NCBI RefSeq assembly: GCF_007858185.1
Contig: NZ_VFES01000002.1
Coordinates: 124,001 to 188,000, forward strand
Length of the DNA stretch: 64,000 bases
Source: Pseudomonas grimontii
Lineage (GTDB): Bacteria > Pseudomonadota > Gammaproteobacteria > Pseudomonadales > Pseudomonadaceae
Direction: 5' to 3'
The notes under the pieces were generated by a model. It did not search any database. It saw nothing but the letters and a program-made list of their open reading frames with translations, and was not told the origin of the DNA. The translations under genes were made by a program, and so were the position numbers. Shown here piece by piece: positions 18,668 to 27,512 of the stretch (positions are counted from its first letter, which is position 1; each line of letters begins with the position of its first letter).

Positions 18668-19996
18668 TCAACGGCTGCGTGTAATGCTCAAGCCCTTGAG
18701 CAGGCTTAGCGCCTGGGCCAGCTGGTAATCATCGTCCTGCGGCATCGGCTTGGCTTTCTTGCTGCTGCCTGTTGGCTGGTCGGCACCGCCGTTGCCATTG
18801 CCCAGGTGACCTTGCAGGTCCGCTTCCTTGTAGTATTCGCTGTCGATTTCGTTGGTGATCTTGGCCTTGCGCACTTCGATGTCCGGCACGATGCCCTGGG
18901 CCTGGATCGAGCGGCCGTTTGGCGTGTAGTACAGCGCGGTGGTGATCTTCAGCGCGCGATCGTTGTTCAGCGGCAACACGGTCTGCACCGAGCCTTTGCC
19001 GAAGCTGGTGGTGCCCATCAGCACGCCGCGTTTCTGGTCTTGCAGGGCGCCGGCGACGATTTCCGACGCCGAGGCGCTGCCGCCGTTGATCAGCACGGCC
19101 AATGGCACGTTCTCGCTGAGGTCGTTGCCGGTGGCCGAGAAGCGTAGCTCGGAATTAGCGATACGGCCCTTGGTGTAGACGATCAGGCCCTTGGTGATGA
19201 AGTGGTCGACCACTTCCACCGCAGACTGCAGCACGCCGCCTGGGTTGTTACGCAGATCGAGCACGATGCCGCTGAGTTTCTTGCCGTTGTCCTTGCGCAG
19301 CTTGGCCAGGGCCTTGGCCACTTCGTCGCCGGTCTTGACCTGGAATTGGGTGATGCGGATGTAACCGTAGCCCGACTCCAGCAACTGGCTCTTCACGCTC
19401 TTGACCACGATGGTCGCGCGGGTGAGTGTCACGTCAAACGGGTTGCCGCCGTCGCGCACCAGGGTCAGGGTGATTTTCTGGCCGATTTTGCCGCGCATCT
19501 TGTCGACGGCTTCGGTCATGGTCTGGCCACGGGTCGGCTGGCCGTTGATCTTGACGATAAAGTCACCGGCCTGGATGCCGGCCTTGGACGCCGGGGTGTC
19601 ATCGATTGGCGAGACCACCTTGATATTGCCGTCTTCGGCGCCGACTTCAATGCCCAGGCCGCCGAATTCACCGCTGGTGCTTTCCTGCAGTTCGGCGAAA
19701 TCTTCCGGACCGAGGTAGGCGGAGTGCGGATCGAGGTTGCTGAGCATGCCCTTGATGGCATTTTCCAGCAGGGTCTTGTCGTCTACAGGTTCGACATAGG
19801 CTGCCTTGATCCGGTCCATGACCTCGGCGAAGGTGCGCAGCTCGTCCAGCGGCAACGGCGCCCTAGTGGTCGCGGCGGAGGTCGCGGCCGTGGCGGCGGG
19901 TGCAGCCGGGGCGGCCTGGTCGGCAAAAGCCAGAGGCGCGCCGATCACCAGGGCGATCGTCAGGGCCAGCGAAGTGAGGCGGGACAAATGCAGCAT
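18668..19996 (-). CDS. ctpA: C-terminal processing peptidase, S41 family (CtpA-like)
   Basis: This periplasmic serine protease has 442 residues: a signal peptide (MLHLSRLTSLALTIALVIGAPLAFA), an Ala/Pro-rich linker, a PDZ domain (GLGIEVGAEDGNIKVVSPIDDTP to about 190) and the tail-protease core. The catalytic Ser is in INGGSASASEIVAG and the Lys in SFGKGSVQTV, giving the Ser/Lys dyad. In pseudomonads CtpA degrades peptidoglycan cross-link hydrolases; that specific role is taken from family knowledge. It lies 30 bases after envC, so an operon is likely. Confidence 0.92.
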   Translation of the reverse strand: MLHLSRLTSLALTIALVIGAPLAFADQAAPAAPAATAATSAATTRAPLPLDELRTFAEVMDRIKAAYVEPVDDKTLLENAIKGMLSNLDPHSAYLGPEDFAELQESTSGEFGGLGIEVGAEDGNIKVVSPIDDTPASKAGIQAGDFIVKINGQPTRGQTMTEAVDKMRGKIGQKITLTLVRDGGNPFDVTLTRATIVVKSVKSQLLESGYGYIRITQFQVKTGDEVAKALAKLRKDNGKKLSGIVLDLRNNPGGVLQSAVEVVDHFITKGLIVYTKGRIANSELRFSATGNDLSENVPLAVLINGGSASASEIVAGALQDQKRGVLMGTTSFGKGSVQTVLPLNNDRALKITTALYYTPNGRSIQAQGIVPDIEVRKAKITNEIDSEYYKEADLQGHLGNGNGGADQPTGSSKKAKPMPQDDDYQLAQALSLLKGLSITRSR

Positions 19997-20026
19997 GTCG
20001 AACGAACTCCTAATGTAGATGCGACC

Positions 20027-21322
20027 CTATCCTTGGGACCGGCACCATTGTGCGGGATCGCTCGGGCGACCCTGCTGACGAATAGCGAAGTACAGCGCTG
20101 GGGTGTCCTGGCCGCCACTGTTACCGACAGTGGAGATGGATTCACCGGCTTTTACAACATCACCTGCCGACTTGAGTAACGTCTGATTGTGGCCATAAAG
20201 GCTCAAATAGCCATTACCGTGGTCGAGAATCACCAATAAACCGGCGCCGCGCAGCCAATCGGCAAACACCACGCGCCCACCATGTACGGCGTGGACCTGG
20301 CTGCCGGCGGAGGCGCTGATCATCACCCCGTCCCACTTGGCGCGGGTGTCATCGCCACGGGTTTCGCCAAAGCGTGCCAGTAGTCGACCATCAACTGGCC
20401 ATGGAAGTTTGCCGCGCGCTGAAGCAAAAGGCCCGCCGAAGGACTCGCCGGCGCTGGAAACCAGCGGGCCAGGGGCGGCATGCGCCGGTTTGCGGGGCGC
20501 CGGGGCATCAGTGGTGGCTGCCAGTTCGGCCTCACGCTGACGCTTTTTTTCGGCTTCCTGCTGGGCGATCAGCGCTTTCTGCCGCGCTTCTTCGGCCTCA
20601 CGTGCCTGGCGTGCCAGGGTTTCTTCGATGGTCTTGAGCACTTTGGCCAGGTCGGCCTGGTCTTGCTCGCGGGCCTGCAACTTGGCGTCGCGGGCCTTCA
20701 CGTCGTCATTGAGCTTGGCCAGGGCCAGCTGGCGCTCCTTGCGGACCTTGTCCAGCTCGTCGCGCTGGGTGTCGAGGGCGCTTTTCTGGTCCTCCAGCTG
20801 CGACTGCTGGTTGGCGATTTCCTGTTCGACGTTGACCAACTGGCGCAGGGTTTCGTTGAAGCTTTTCAATTGCTCCAGGCGGGCCTTGCTCAGGTAGTCG
20901 TAGTAGGTCAGGGTGCGCGCGAATTTTTCCGGGTTCTGCTGGTTGAGCAGCAGCTTGAGGTATTCCTGGCGGCCGCTCTGGTAGGCGGCGCGGGCCTGGA
21001 TTGCGATCAAACGCTGCTGTTCAACGCGTGCGCTCTGGAGTTTTTTTTTCTCAGCGTCGAGTCGCTCCAGTTCCGACTCGCTCTTCTTTAGTTCTTTTTG
21101 CAGCTCCTGGACCTGCTTCTCCAGCTTGCCCATTTCGGTTTCCGTGCCGCGCAGGTCTTTCTGCACCCCGGATTTTTCTTCCTGGAGCTTGCCGAGCAGT
21201 TTTTTCAGCTCGGTAATGTCCTGACGCGTAGCGTCCAACTGTTGTTGAGTTTGTGCGCGCTCATCGGCAAATGCCGGTTGGAGCAGGCAGACAAGAGCAA
21301 GGGTAATCAAGGCGCGAAGCAT
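20027..21322 (-). CDS. envC: Murein hydrolase activator EnvC
   Basis: EnvC activates periplasmic amidases during cell separation. The 431 residues have a signal peptide (MLRALITLALVCLLQPAFA), a long coiled coil (about 20-250, rich in Q, K and E) and a C-terminal LytM/M23 domain. The zinc ligands are lost: the usual HxH is replaced by LYFAIRQQ and the first His/Asp site by AKWDGVMI. This is as expected for EnvC, which activates rather than cleaves. The ATG at 21322 is chosen because the longer frame runs back into a REP element. It is followed closely by ctpA. Confidence 0.93.
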   Translation of the reverse strand: MLRALITLALVCLLQPAFADERAQTQQQLDATRQDITELKKLLGKLQEEKSGVQKDLRGTETEMGKLEKQVQELQKELKKSESELERLDAEKKKLQSARVEQQRLIAIQARAAYQSGRQEYLKLLLNQQNPEKFARTLTYYDYLSKARLEQLKSFNETLRQLVNVEQEIANQQSQLEDQKSALDTQRDELDKVRKERQLALAKLNDDVKARDAKLQAREQDQADLAKVLKTIEETLARQAREAEEARQKALIAQQEAEKKRQREAELAATTDAPAPRKPAHAAPGPLVSSAGESFGGPFASARGKLPWPVDGRLLARFGETRGDDTRAKWDGVMISASAGSQVHAVHGGRVVFADWLRGAGLLVILDHGNGYLSLYGHNQTLLKSAGDVVKAGESISTVGNSGGQDTPALYFAIRQQGRPSDPAQWCRSQG

Positions 21323-21467
21323 AGAGGCGGGCGACACCAGGGAAAGGGACGGCCTAGTATGCCCGCCAAGCGCCGCAAAAAAAACGCCCAATTCGGACTG
21401 GAACGCAAGATAGGTGCCGAGTGGCGGTGGTATGGCAAAAAGACATCTGCCAAACACCGCGAAGCTA

Positions 21468-21558
21468 ATGTGGGAGGGGGCTTGCCCCCGATTGCGATGT
21501 GTCAGCTGAATATGTGCTGGCTGATCCACTGCTATCGGGGGCAAGCCCCCTCCCACAT
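21468..21558. repeat. REPIN (inverted REP pair)
   Basis: ATGTGGGAGGGGGCTTGC on the left is matched by its inverse GCAAGCCCCCTCCCACAT on the right, around a spacer of about 55 bases that includes the frequent GTGTCAG and CTGATCCACTGCTATC segments. It sits between gpmI and envC, and probably acts as a hairpin in the intergenic mRNA. Confidence 0.9.
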
Positions 21559-21569
21559 AGTTGTTTGGA

Positions 21570-23096
21570 TCAGACCAGGATTGAGGTACCAGTCATCTCT
21601 TTCGGCTTCTCCAACCCCATCAGCATCAGCATGGTCGGTGCCACATCCGCCAGCACGCCGCCATCACGCACTTTGAAGTCGCGCTTGCCGACATAGATGA
21701 ACGGCACCGGCTCGGTCGTGTGGGCGGTGTGGGCCTGGCCGGTGGATTCGTCGGACATCTGCTCGCAGTTGCCGTGGTCGGCGGTGATCAGCGCCTCGCC
21801 ACCGACTTTTTCCAGGGCCTCTACAATGCGGCCGACGCACAGGTCCAGGCATTCCACGGCCTTGGTCGCAGCTTCCAGGTTGCCGCTGTGGCCAACCATG
21901 TCACCATTGGCGTAGTTGACCACGATCACGTCGTAACGCTGGTGGTCGATGGCGTCGACGATCTTGTCGGTCACTTCCGGCGCGCTCATTTCCGGCTGCA
22001 GGTCGTAGGTGGCGACTTTTGGCGAAGGGATCAGGATGCGCTCTTCGCCAGGGAACGGTTCTTCACGCCCGCCGGAGAAGAAGAAGGTTACGTGGGCGTA
22101 TTTTTCGGTTTCGGCAATACGCAGCTGGGTCTTGCCGTTTTTCGCCAGATAGTCGCCCAGCACGTTGTCCAGGCTGCCGGCAGCAAAGGCTGCGGGAGCC
22201 GGGATGCTGGCGGCGTATTGGGTCAGGCCGACGTATTGGACTTTTGGCTGGCGGGCACGCTCGAATTCCTTGAAGCCGTCCTCGACAAACACACGGCTCA
22301 GCTCGCGGGCACGGTCGGCGCGGAAGTTCATGAACACCACGGCGTCGCCGTCCTCGACTTTTACCGGCTCGCCGATGGTGGTGGCCTTGACGAACTCATC
22401 GCTCTCGCCACGGGCGTAGGCGGCTTCGAGGCCTTCCTGGGCGGTGGCGGCGTGGAATTCGGCCTGGCCGTCGACGATCAGGTTGTAGGCCTGGGACACG
22501 CGGTCCCAACGGTTGTCGCGGTCCATGGCGAAGTAGCGGCCCACCAGGCTGGCGATGCGGCCCTTGCCCAGGGCGGCGAAGGTGGCGTCCAGCAGCTCGA
22601 TGGAGGATTGCGCGCTTTTCGGTGGGGTGTCGCGGCCGTCGAGGAAGGCGTGCAGGTAGATCTTGTCGGCGCCGCGCTTGAAGGCCAGCTCCGCCATGGC
22701 GACCAGATGGTCCTGGTGACTGTGAACGCCGCCGTCGGACAGCAGGCCCATGAAGTGCACGGCCTTGCCGGCCGCCACTGCTTTATCTACCGCTGCGCAG
22801 AGGGTCGGGTTCTCGAAGAACTCGCCATCGCGAATCGATTTGGTCACGCGGGTGAAGTCTTGATATACCACTCGTCCGGCGCCGAGGTTCATGTGGCCGA
22901 CTTCCGAGTTGCCCATCTGGCCATCCGGCAGGCCCACGTCCATGCCCGAGCCGGAGATCAGGCCGTTGGGTACCGTTGCGGTCAAACGGTCGAGTACGGG
23001 CTTCTTGGCCGCGTACACGGCGTTGTCGTGGTGGCTTTCACTGTGTCCGAAGCCATCGAGAATTATCAGGACCAAAGGTTTAGGCGTGGTAGTCAT
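21570..23096 (-). CDS. gpmI: 2,3-bisphosphoglycerate-independent phosphoglycerate mutase GpmI
   Basis: This glycolytic enzyme interconverts 3- and 2-phosphoglycerate. The 508 residues have the alkaline-phosphatase-like fold. The N-terminal [13 protein letters not shown] holds a metal Asp, and the Ser that carries the phosphoenzyme is in [15 protein letters not shown] (near 65). C-terminal metal ligands are in [12 protein letters not shown] and [10 protein letters not shown]. The ATG at 23096 (MTTTPKPL) is the family start. It is divergent from the yibN-like/grxC/secB group, the same order as in E. coli. Confidence 0.97.
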   Translation of the reverse strand: MTTTPKPLVLIILDGFGHSESHHDNAVYAAKKPVLDRLTATVPNGLISGSGMDVGLPDGQMGNSEVGHMNLGAGRVVYQDFTRVTKSIRDGEFFENPTLCAAVDKAVAAGKAVHFMGLLSDGGVHSHQDHLVAMAELAFKRGADKIYLHAFLDGRDTPPKSAQSSIELLDATFAALGKGRIASLVGRYFAMDRDNRWDRVSQAYNLIVDGQAEFHAATAQEGLEAAYARGESDEFVKATTIGEPVKVEDGDAVVFMNFRADRARELSRVFVEDGFKEFERARQPKVQYVGLTQYAASIPAPAAFAAGSLDNVLGDYLAKNGKTQLRIAETEKYAHVTFFFSGGREEPFPGEERILIPSPKVATYDLQPEMSAPEVTDKIVDAIDHQRYDVIVVNYANGDMVGHSGNLEAATKAVECLDLCVGRIVEALEKVGGEALITADHGNCEQMSDESTGQAHTAHTTEPVPFIYVGKRDFKVRDGGVLADVAPTMLMLMGLEKPKEMTGTSILV

Positions 23097-23187
23097 AGAT
23101 CCTCTCGCGGCGGTAATAAAGGAAGGCAATTGAAAAGGGAGTGGCAGTTTAAAGCGAAGTTCCGACCACGTCACCGCTTTACGGGGG

Positions 23188-23215
23188 TTGGCCCCCCCTG
23201 ACGGCTGTGTATACT
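23188..23215 (+). promoter_or_regulatory. Likely sigma-70 promoter of the yibN-like/grxC/secB group
   Basis: TTGGCC at 23188-23193, a 16-base spacer and TATACT at 23210-23215 lie 33 bases before the first ATG. Confidence 0.5.
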
Positions 23216-23247
23216 TACCGCCATTTTAACGCCCTGGAACCTCCTTG

Positions 23248-23661
23248 ATGGTTGATCACCTGATTGCATTTGCCACTGCCCACTATCTGCTCGTGGGTGC
23301 CTTCGTCATCTTGCTGGCGCTGCTGATCGCTCACGAATTGAGCCGTGGTGGCCGCAGCCTCAGCACCGCGGAACTGACCGCGCTGGTCAACAAGGACGAG
23401 GCCGTTGTGGTGGATATTCGCCCGGCCAAGGATTTTGCCACCGGCCACATCGTCGGTGCCCTGAACATCCCCCAGGACAAGCTGATCGCGCGCCTGCCCG
23501 AGCTGGAAAAGCACAAGGCCAAGACCATCATCCTGGTCGACGCCCAAGGCCAGCACGCCGGCACCCACGCCCGCGAAATGCTCAAGACCGGCTTCATCGC
23601 CGCCAAGCTGTCCGGTGGCATCAGCAGCTGGCGCGCCGATAACCTGCCGCTGGTGAAGTGA
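23248..23661 (+). CDS. Membrane-anchored rhodanese-like protein (YibN-like) without the catalytic cysteine
   Basis: This 137-residue protein has one N-terminal membrane helix (HYLLVGAFVILLALLIAHEL) and a cytoplasmic rhodanese fold (VVVDIRPAKDFATGHIVGALNIP; GGISSWRADNLPLVK). The active-site loop reads ILVDAQGQHAGTHA and has no Cys; in fact the whole protein has none. It therefore cannot act as a normal sulfurtransferase. Position and order match yibN-grxC-secB of enterobacteria. The ATG at 23248 has AACCTCC-like purine-poor upstream sequence, so start support is modest. Confidence 0.85.
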   Translation: MVDHLIAFATAHYLLVGAFVILLALLIAHELSRGGRSLSTAELTALVNKDEAVVVDIRPAKDFATGHIVGALNIPQDKLIARLPELEKHKAKTIILVDAQGQHAGTHAREMLKTGFIAAKLSGGISSWRADNLPLVK

Positions 23662-23662
23662 T

Positions 23663-23917
23663 ATGAGCCAGGTCGTCGTGTATTCCAGCGATTGGTGCCC
23701 TTACTGCATGCGGGCCAAGGCCTTGCTGGAGAAGAAGGGCGTTGCCTTCGAAGAGATCAAGGTCGATGGCAAGCCCCAGGTTCGTGCCGAAATGGCCCAG
23801 AAGGCGGGGCGCACGTCCGTGCCGCAGATCTGGATCGGCGCCAGGCACATCGGTGGTTGCGACGACCTTTTTGCCCTGGAGCGCGCCGGTAAACTCGATG
23901 CGCTGCTGCTTGTCTGA
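23663..23917 (+). CDS. grxC: Glutaredoxin 3 (GrxC)
   Basis: This 84-residue glutathione-dependent thiol-disulfide oxidoreductase has the CPYC active site in SSDWCPYCMRAKALLEKKG near residue 14, the TSVPQIWIG cis-Pro block and the GGCDDLFALE glutathione site. The start is one base after the stop of the yibN-like gene, and secB follows by 41 bases. They form a redox and export operon. Confidence 0.96.
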   Translation: MSQVVVYSSDWCPYCMRAKALLEKKGVAFEEIKVDGKPQVRAEMAQKAGRTSVPQIWIGARHIGGCDDLFALERAGKLDALLLV

Positions 23918-23958
23918 CTCCCAACCCCTAAAGACCCCAAGATCAAGAAGGATCTGCG

Positions 23959-24438
23959 ATGACTGACCAACAGAACACCGAAGCAGCAGAAGCCCAAGGC
24001 CCACAATTTTCGCTGCAGCGTATCTATGTGCGTGACCTGTCGTTTGAAGCGCCGAAAAGCCCGGCTATCTTCCGCCAGGAATGGACCCCAAGCGTTGCCC
24101 TGGACCTGAACACCCGTCAAAAGGCACTGGAAGGCGACTTCCACGAAGTTGTGCTGACCTTGTCGGTCACCGTTAAGAATGGCGAAGAAGTGGCGTTCAT
24201 CGCTGAAGTGCAACAGGCCGGTATCTTCCTGATCCAGGGCCTGGACGAAGCGTCCATGAGCCACACCCTGGGTGCGTTCTGCCCGAACATCCTGTTCCCG
24301 TATGCCCGCGAAACCCTGGACAGCCTGGTCACCCGTGGTTCGTTCCCTGCGCTGATGCTGGCTCCGGTGAATTTCGATGCCCTGTATGCTCAAGAGCTGC
24401 AGCGCATGCAACAGGAAGGCACTCCGACGGTTCAGTAA
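23959..24438 (+). CDS. secB: Protein-export chaperone SecB
   Basis: SecB keeps preproteins unfolded and delivers them to SecA. The 159 residues include the family blocks [49 protein letters not shown] and [35 protein letters not shown] precedes the ATG. It is the last gene of the operon and is followed by a REPIN. Confidence 0.97.
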   Translation: MTDQQNTEAAEAQGPQFSLQRIYVRDLSFEAPKSPAIFRQEWTPSVALDLNTRQKALEGDFHEVVLTLSVTVKNGEEVAFIAEVQQAGIFLIQGLDEASMSHTLGAFCPNILFPYARETLDSLVTRGSFPALMLAPVNFDALYAQELQRMQQEGTPTVQ

Positions 24439-24460
24439 TCTCGAACCCGACGCAGAACCC

Positions 24461-24553
24461 AATGTGGGAGGGGGCTTGCTCCCGATAGCGGTGGATCAGT
24501 CAGATAGATGTTGACTGACACTCCGCCATCGGGGGCAAGCCCCCTCCCACATT
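24461..24553. repeat. REPIN (inverted REP pair)
   Basis: AATGTGGGAGGGGGCTTGC and its inverse GCAAGCCCCCTCCCACATT flank a spacer containing GTGGATCAGTC and GACTGACACTCCGCCATC. It lies between the convergent secB and trmL genes. Confidence 0.9.
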
Positions 24554-24564
24554 TGCTATGCGTG

Positions 24565-25020
24565 TTACTTGAAACCGAGTTGGCGCCAGCCTTCGTAGAC
24601 GGCTACGGCGACGGTGTTCGACAGGTTCAGGCTGCGGCAGCCTTCGCGCATCGGCAGGCGCAGGCGATGCCCGTCAGGCAGGGCGTCGAGTACGTCAGCC
24701 GGCAGGCCCCGGCTTTCCGGGCCGAACAGGAAGGCGTCGCCTTCGGCAAAGCTGGCATCATGGAACGGTCGCGACCCCTTGGTGGTGAACGCGAACAGCC
24801 GCGGGTGTCCCAGGCTTTCCAGGCAGCTGGCCAGGTCGGCATGGCGCTGGAGGGTGGCGTACTCGTGGTAGTCGAGCCCGGCACGGCGCAGGCGTTTGTC
24901 GTCCATGTCGAAGCCCAGGGGCTCGATCAAATGCAGGTGGCAGCCACTGTTGGCGCACAGCCTGATAACGTTGCCGGTATTCGGCGGAATTTCTGGTTGA
25001 AAAAGGATGACGTGAAACAT
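24565..25020 (-). CDS. trmL: tRNA (cytidine(34)-2'-O)-methyltransferase TrmL
   Basis: TrmL is a SPOUT methyltransferase that modifies the wobble base of tRNA-Leu isoacceptors. The 151 residues include MFHVILFQPEIPPNTGNVIRL, the knot motifs FLFGPESRGLP and MREGCRSLNLSNTVAVAVYEGWRQ. The start is the ATG at 25020; the frame is open much further upstream only because it crosses the opposite gene and a repeat array. Its start codon overlaps that of the divergent gene at 25019. Confidence 0.95.
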   Translation of the reverse strand: MFHVILFQPEIPPNTGNVIRLCANSGCHLHLIEPLGFDMDDKRLRRAGLDYHEYATLQRHADLASCLESLGHPRLFAFTTKGSRPFHDASFAEGDAFLFGPESRGLPADVLDALPDGHRLRLPMREGCRSLNLSNTVAVAVYEGWRQLGFK

Positions 25021-25459
25021 GCACGGCTCCGAAGGCAAAGATGCGCTGCATTCTACCCCTGAAGAAGACCCAAGGCCGAAGCTAATGCCGAGGGTCATGG
25101 GCTCATTGGCGATTGTCGGCCTGATGGTGGGCCTGATGATCGGCCGCCTGACCACCCCTGACCCGGTCGAGTTGCAGCAGATAGAGACGGCGGTAGACGG
25201 TGTGGTGGTGTGGTTCAACAGCGAACCCAAGCTGCACGGCGAGCACATCGACGGCACCGTGGCGCTGTTGTTCGACGCGCAAGGCAAGGCCGCCAGTGGG
25301 CAACTCAAGGTCAACGACAAGGATGTGAACTGGCGCGTGCGCAAGACCGATGCGGGCTTGCTGCTGAACCTGGTGGCGGCTCGGCCGTTGCGCGGGGAGT
25401 GGAAGGGCGAGGAGGTCGATGACCGCTGGCGGCTGGAGATCCATCTCCAAGAGCAATAA
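25019..25459 (+). CDS. Hypothetical single-pass membrane protein
   Basis: This protein has up to 146 residues and is not recognised. One hydrophobic helix (VMGSLAIVGLMVGLMIGRL, near 26-44) is followed by a soluble domain, probably periplasmic, with a beta-rich look (GVVVWFNSEPKLHGEHIDGTVALLFD). The first ATG at 25019 overlaps the trmL start on the other strand; an internal ATG at 25085 is an alternative and would remove a short charged N-terminus. Its stop TAA runs into the first unit of the tandem repeat array. Confidence 0.7.
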   Translation: MHGSEGKDALHSTPEEDPRPKLMPRVMGSLAIVGLMVGLMIGRLTTPDPVELQQIETAVDGVVVWFNSEPKLHGEHIDGTVALLFDAQGKAASGQLKVNDKDVNWRVRKTDAGLLLNLVAARPLRGEWKGEEVDDRWRLEIHLQEQ

Positions 25460-25760
25460 AAGAGGGAATCCCCGGCCTGCCTGTACCAAGGTCCCCAAAA
25501 CGGGCTGGAGCTATGGGCGCTGAGCCACATAAGCCCCGGGTGTAAAGAAGGGAGTTCCCGGCCTGCCTGTACCAGGGCTCCCAAAACGGGGTGAAGCCAG
25601 AGGCTTCGGTGTTAAAGAGGGAGTCCTCGGCCTGCCTGTACCGAGGTTCCCGAAAGCGGTGTGGAGCGCGACGCGGTTCGCATCAAGCACCCCGGGTGTA
25701 AAGAGGGGATTCTCGGCCTGCCTGTACCAAGGTCCCCGAAACTGGGTTGTACTGGGGTTA
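25459..25760. repeat. Four-copy degenerate tandem repeat with invariant 15-base core, possible structured RNA
   Basis: Units begin with AAAGAGGG or a near copy at 25459, 25544, 25614 and 25700, giving spacings of 85, 70 and 86 bases and a shortened last unit. All four contain CGGCCTGCCTGTACC without change. On both sides the bases differ between copies, yet pairing is largely kept: GGGAG..CCTCGG with CCGAGG..TTCCC in copy 3, GGGAGTTC with GGCTCCC in copy 2. This looks like repeated stem-loops with a CCUGCCUGUA loop. No protein is credible on either strand. A hairpin at 25818-25840 may end a transcript. Confidence 0.75.
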
Positions 25761-25817
25761 TTGCAGGGCGCGTGCCAGAGTGGCTAAGTTGTGCCAAAAA
25801 ATTTCTTCAGAAAGCGC

Positions 25818-25840
25818 AAAGCCCCGGAATACGGGGCTTT
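25818..25840 (+). terminator. Hairpin after the tandem repeats, possible terminator
   Basis: AAAGCCCCG and CGGGGCTTT form a 9-bp stem with loop GAATA. The following GGTGTTTTC has only a short T-run, so it is a moderate terminator on the plus strand; on the minus strand the stem is followed by TTTGCGCTTTC. Confidence 0.6.
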
Positions 25841-25955
25841 GGTGTTTTCAGCTTTCAGGTTTTTTTCAGCGCAGCTGAGGTTCCAGGCATTGGATCCATG
25901 CCCGATGCCGGTTCATGGTGCATTGAAGCGGTGCACGATCCTGAAGCTTTTTGAA

Positions 25956-26060
25956 GGTCCAAATGTGGGAGGGGGCTTGCCCCCGATGGCGGTGTATCAG
26001 GCACAGATGTTGTGACTGACCTACTGCTATCGGGAGCAAGCCCCCTCCCATATTTGGACC
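25956..26060. repeat. REPIN with extended inverted flanks
   Basis: The REP arms (AAATGTGGGAGGGGGCTTGC and GCAAGCCCCCTCCCATATTT) are extended outward by matching flanks GGTCC at 25956-25960 and GGACC at 26056-26060. The element lies between the repeat array and the 3' end of ntrC. Confidence 0.85.
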
Positions 26061-26075
26061 TCGGTAGATTAGCGA

Positions 26076-27512
26076 TCAGGCGTCGTCGCCCTCATCGTCA
26101 TCACCACCATCCACCTTCATTCCCAACTCCTTGATCTTGCGCGTCAGGGTATTGCGACCCCAACCCAGCAACACGGCGGCATCGCGACGGCGGCCAGCGG
26201 TGTGCTTGAGGGCCGTTTCGATCATGATCCGCTCGAAGGCCGGTACGGCGCTGTCCAACAGGTTCGACTGGCCGCGTGCCAGGGCCTGGTCGGCCCATTG
26301 GCGCAAGGCCTGCTCCCAGTTGGTCACGGGGGCCGAATCCTGCGGCAGGCTCAGCAGTTCAGGTGGCAGGTCGCCGATGTGCACTTCGCGGCCGGACGCC
26401 ATTACGGTGATCCAGCGGCAGGTGTTCTCCAGCTGGCGCACGTTGCCGGGCCACGGCAGGTTTTTCAGGTATTCCTCGGTCTCGCTTTTCAGCAGCTTCG
26501 GCTCGACGGCCAGTTCCTGGGCGGCGCGGCTGAGGAAGTGGCGGGCGAGGGTCGGAATATCTTCGCGGCGGTCCGACATCCGTGGGATATGGATGCGGAT
26601 CACGTTGAGACGGTGGAACAAGTCCTCACGGAACTTGCCTGCGTGCACCAGGGTTTCCAGGTTCTGGTGGGTCGCGGCGATGATGCGCACATCGACCTTG
26701 ACCGGTGTGTGCCCGCCCACGCGGTAAAACTCGCCGTCCGCCAGTACGCGCAGCAAGCGGGTCTGGGTGTCGGCCGGCATGTCGCCGATTTCATCGAGGA
26801 ACAGCGTGCCGCCGTCCGCTTGTTCGAAGCGCCCGCGACGCAGGTTGGCCGCACCGGTGAACGCGCCTTTCTCATGGCCGAACAGCTCGGACTCCATCAG
26901 ATCCTTGGGAATCGCCGCCATGTTCAGTGCGATAAACGGCGAGGCCGCCCGCGGGCTGTGACGATGCAGGGCGTGCGCCACCAGCTCTTTACCGGTACCC
27001 GACTCGCCGTTGATCAGCACGGTGATGTTGGAATGGCTCAAGCGCCCGATGGCGCGAAACACTTCCTGCATCGCCGGCGCTTCACCGATGATTTCCGGGG
27101 TGCGGGTCAGGGTCGGCGGGGCTTCCTGGTTCTGCTGTTCCTGGGCGTGCTGGTTGGCGCGCTTGACCAGCGCCACGGCCTCGTCCACGTCAAATGGCTT
27201 GGGCAGGTACTCGAAGGCGCCGCCCTGATAGGACGCGACAGCGCTGTCCAGGTCGGAGTGCGCAGTCATGATAATCACCGGCAGGCGCGGGTGCTGCTCG
27301 CGAATCCGCGCCAGCAGGTCCAGGCCACTGGCGCCGGGCATGCGGATGTCGGAGATGATCACGTCGGGCTGCTGACGCGCCAGGCGGCTCATCACCCCGT
27401 CGGCGCTGTCGAAGCTCTGGGTGGTCATGCCTTCCTGTTGCAAGGCTTTCTCGAGGACCCAGCGGATAGAACGGTCGTCATCGACGATCCACACAGTTTC
27501 ACTACGGCTCAT
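26076..27512 (-). CDS. ntrC: Nitrogen regulation response regulator NtrC
   Basis: NtrC activates sigma-54 promoters under nitrogen limitation. The 478 residues have a receiver domain (phospho-acceptor Asp in [11 protein letters not shown] near 54), a sigma-54 AAA+ domain (Walker A GESGTGKE near 169, GAFTGA loop near 216, Walker [13 protein letters not shown]), and a Fis-type helix-turn-helix at the C-terminus ([21 protein letters not shown]). It overlaps ntrB by 4 bases and is coupled to it. Confidence 0.97.
   Translation of the reverse strand: MSRSETVWIVDDDRSIRWVLEKALQQEGMTTQSFDSADGVMSRLARQQPDVIISDIRMPGASGLDLLARIREQHPRLPVIIMTAHSDLDSAVASYQGGAFEYLPKPFDVDEAVALVKRANQHAQEQQNQEAPPTLTRTPEIIGEAPAMQEVFRAIGRLSHSNITVLINGESGTGKELVAHALHRHSPRAASPFIALNMAAIPKDLMESELFGHEKGAFTGAANLRRGRFEQADGGTLFLDEIGDMPADTQTRLLRVLADGEFYRVGGHTPVKVDVRIIAATHQNLETLVHAGKFREDLFHRLNVIRIHIPRMSDRREDIPTLARHFLSRAAQELAVEPKLLKSETEEYLKNLPWPGNVRQLENTCRWITVMASGREVHIGDLPPELLSLPQDSAPVTNWEQALRQWADQALARGQSNLLDSAVPAFERIMIETALKHTAGRRRDAAVLLGWGRNTLTRKIKELGMKVDGGDDDEGDDA

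Noticed and set aside
20027..21322. EnvC as an active metallopeptidase
   Set aside because: The zinc ligands of the LytM domain are missing, as is normal for EnvC amidase activators.
21322..21556. N-terminal extension of envC
   Set aside because: The extension translates a REPIN and lacks start signals; the ATG at 21322 gives a proper signal peptide.
25459..25760. CRISPR array
   Set aside because: Repeat units are unequal and degenerate, spacers are not uniform, and no cas gene is near.
25770..25840. tRNA-like start GTGCCAGAGTGGCTAAGTTG
   Set aside because: It looks like the D-arm side of a class II tRNA, but no anticodon stem, T-arm or acceptor pairing follows.
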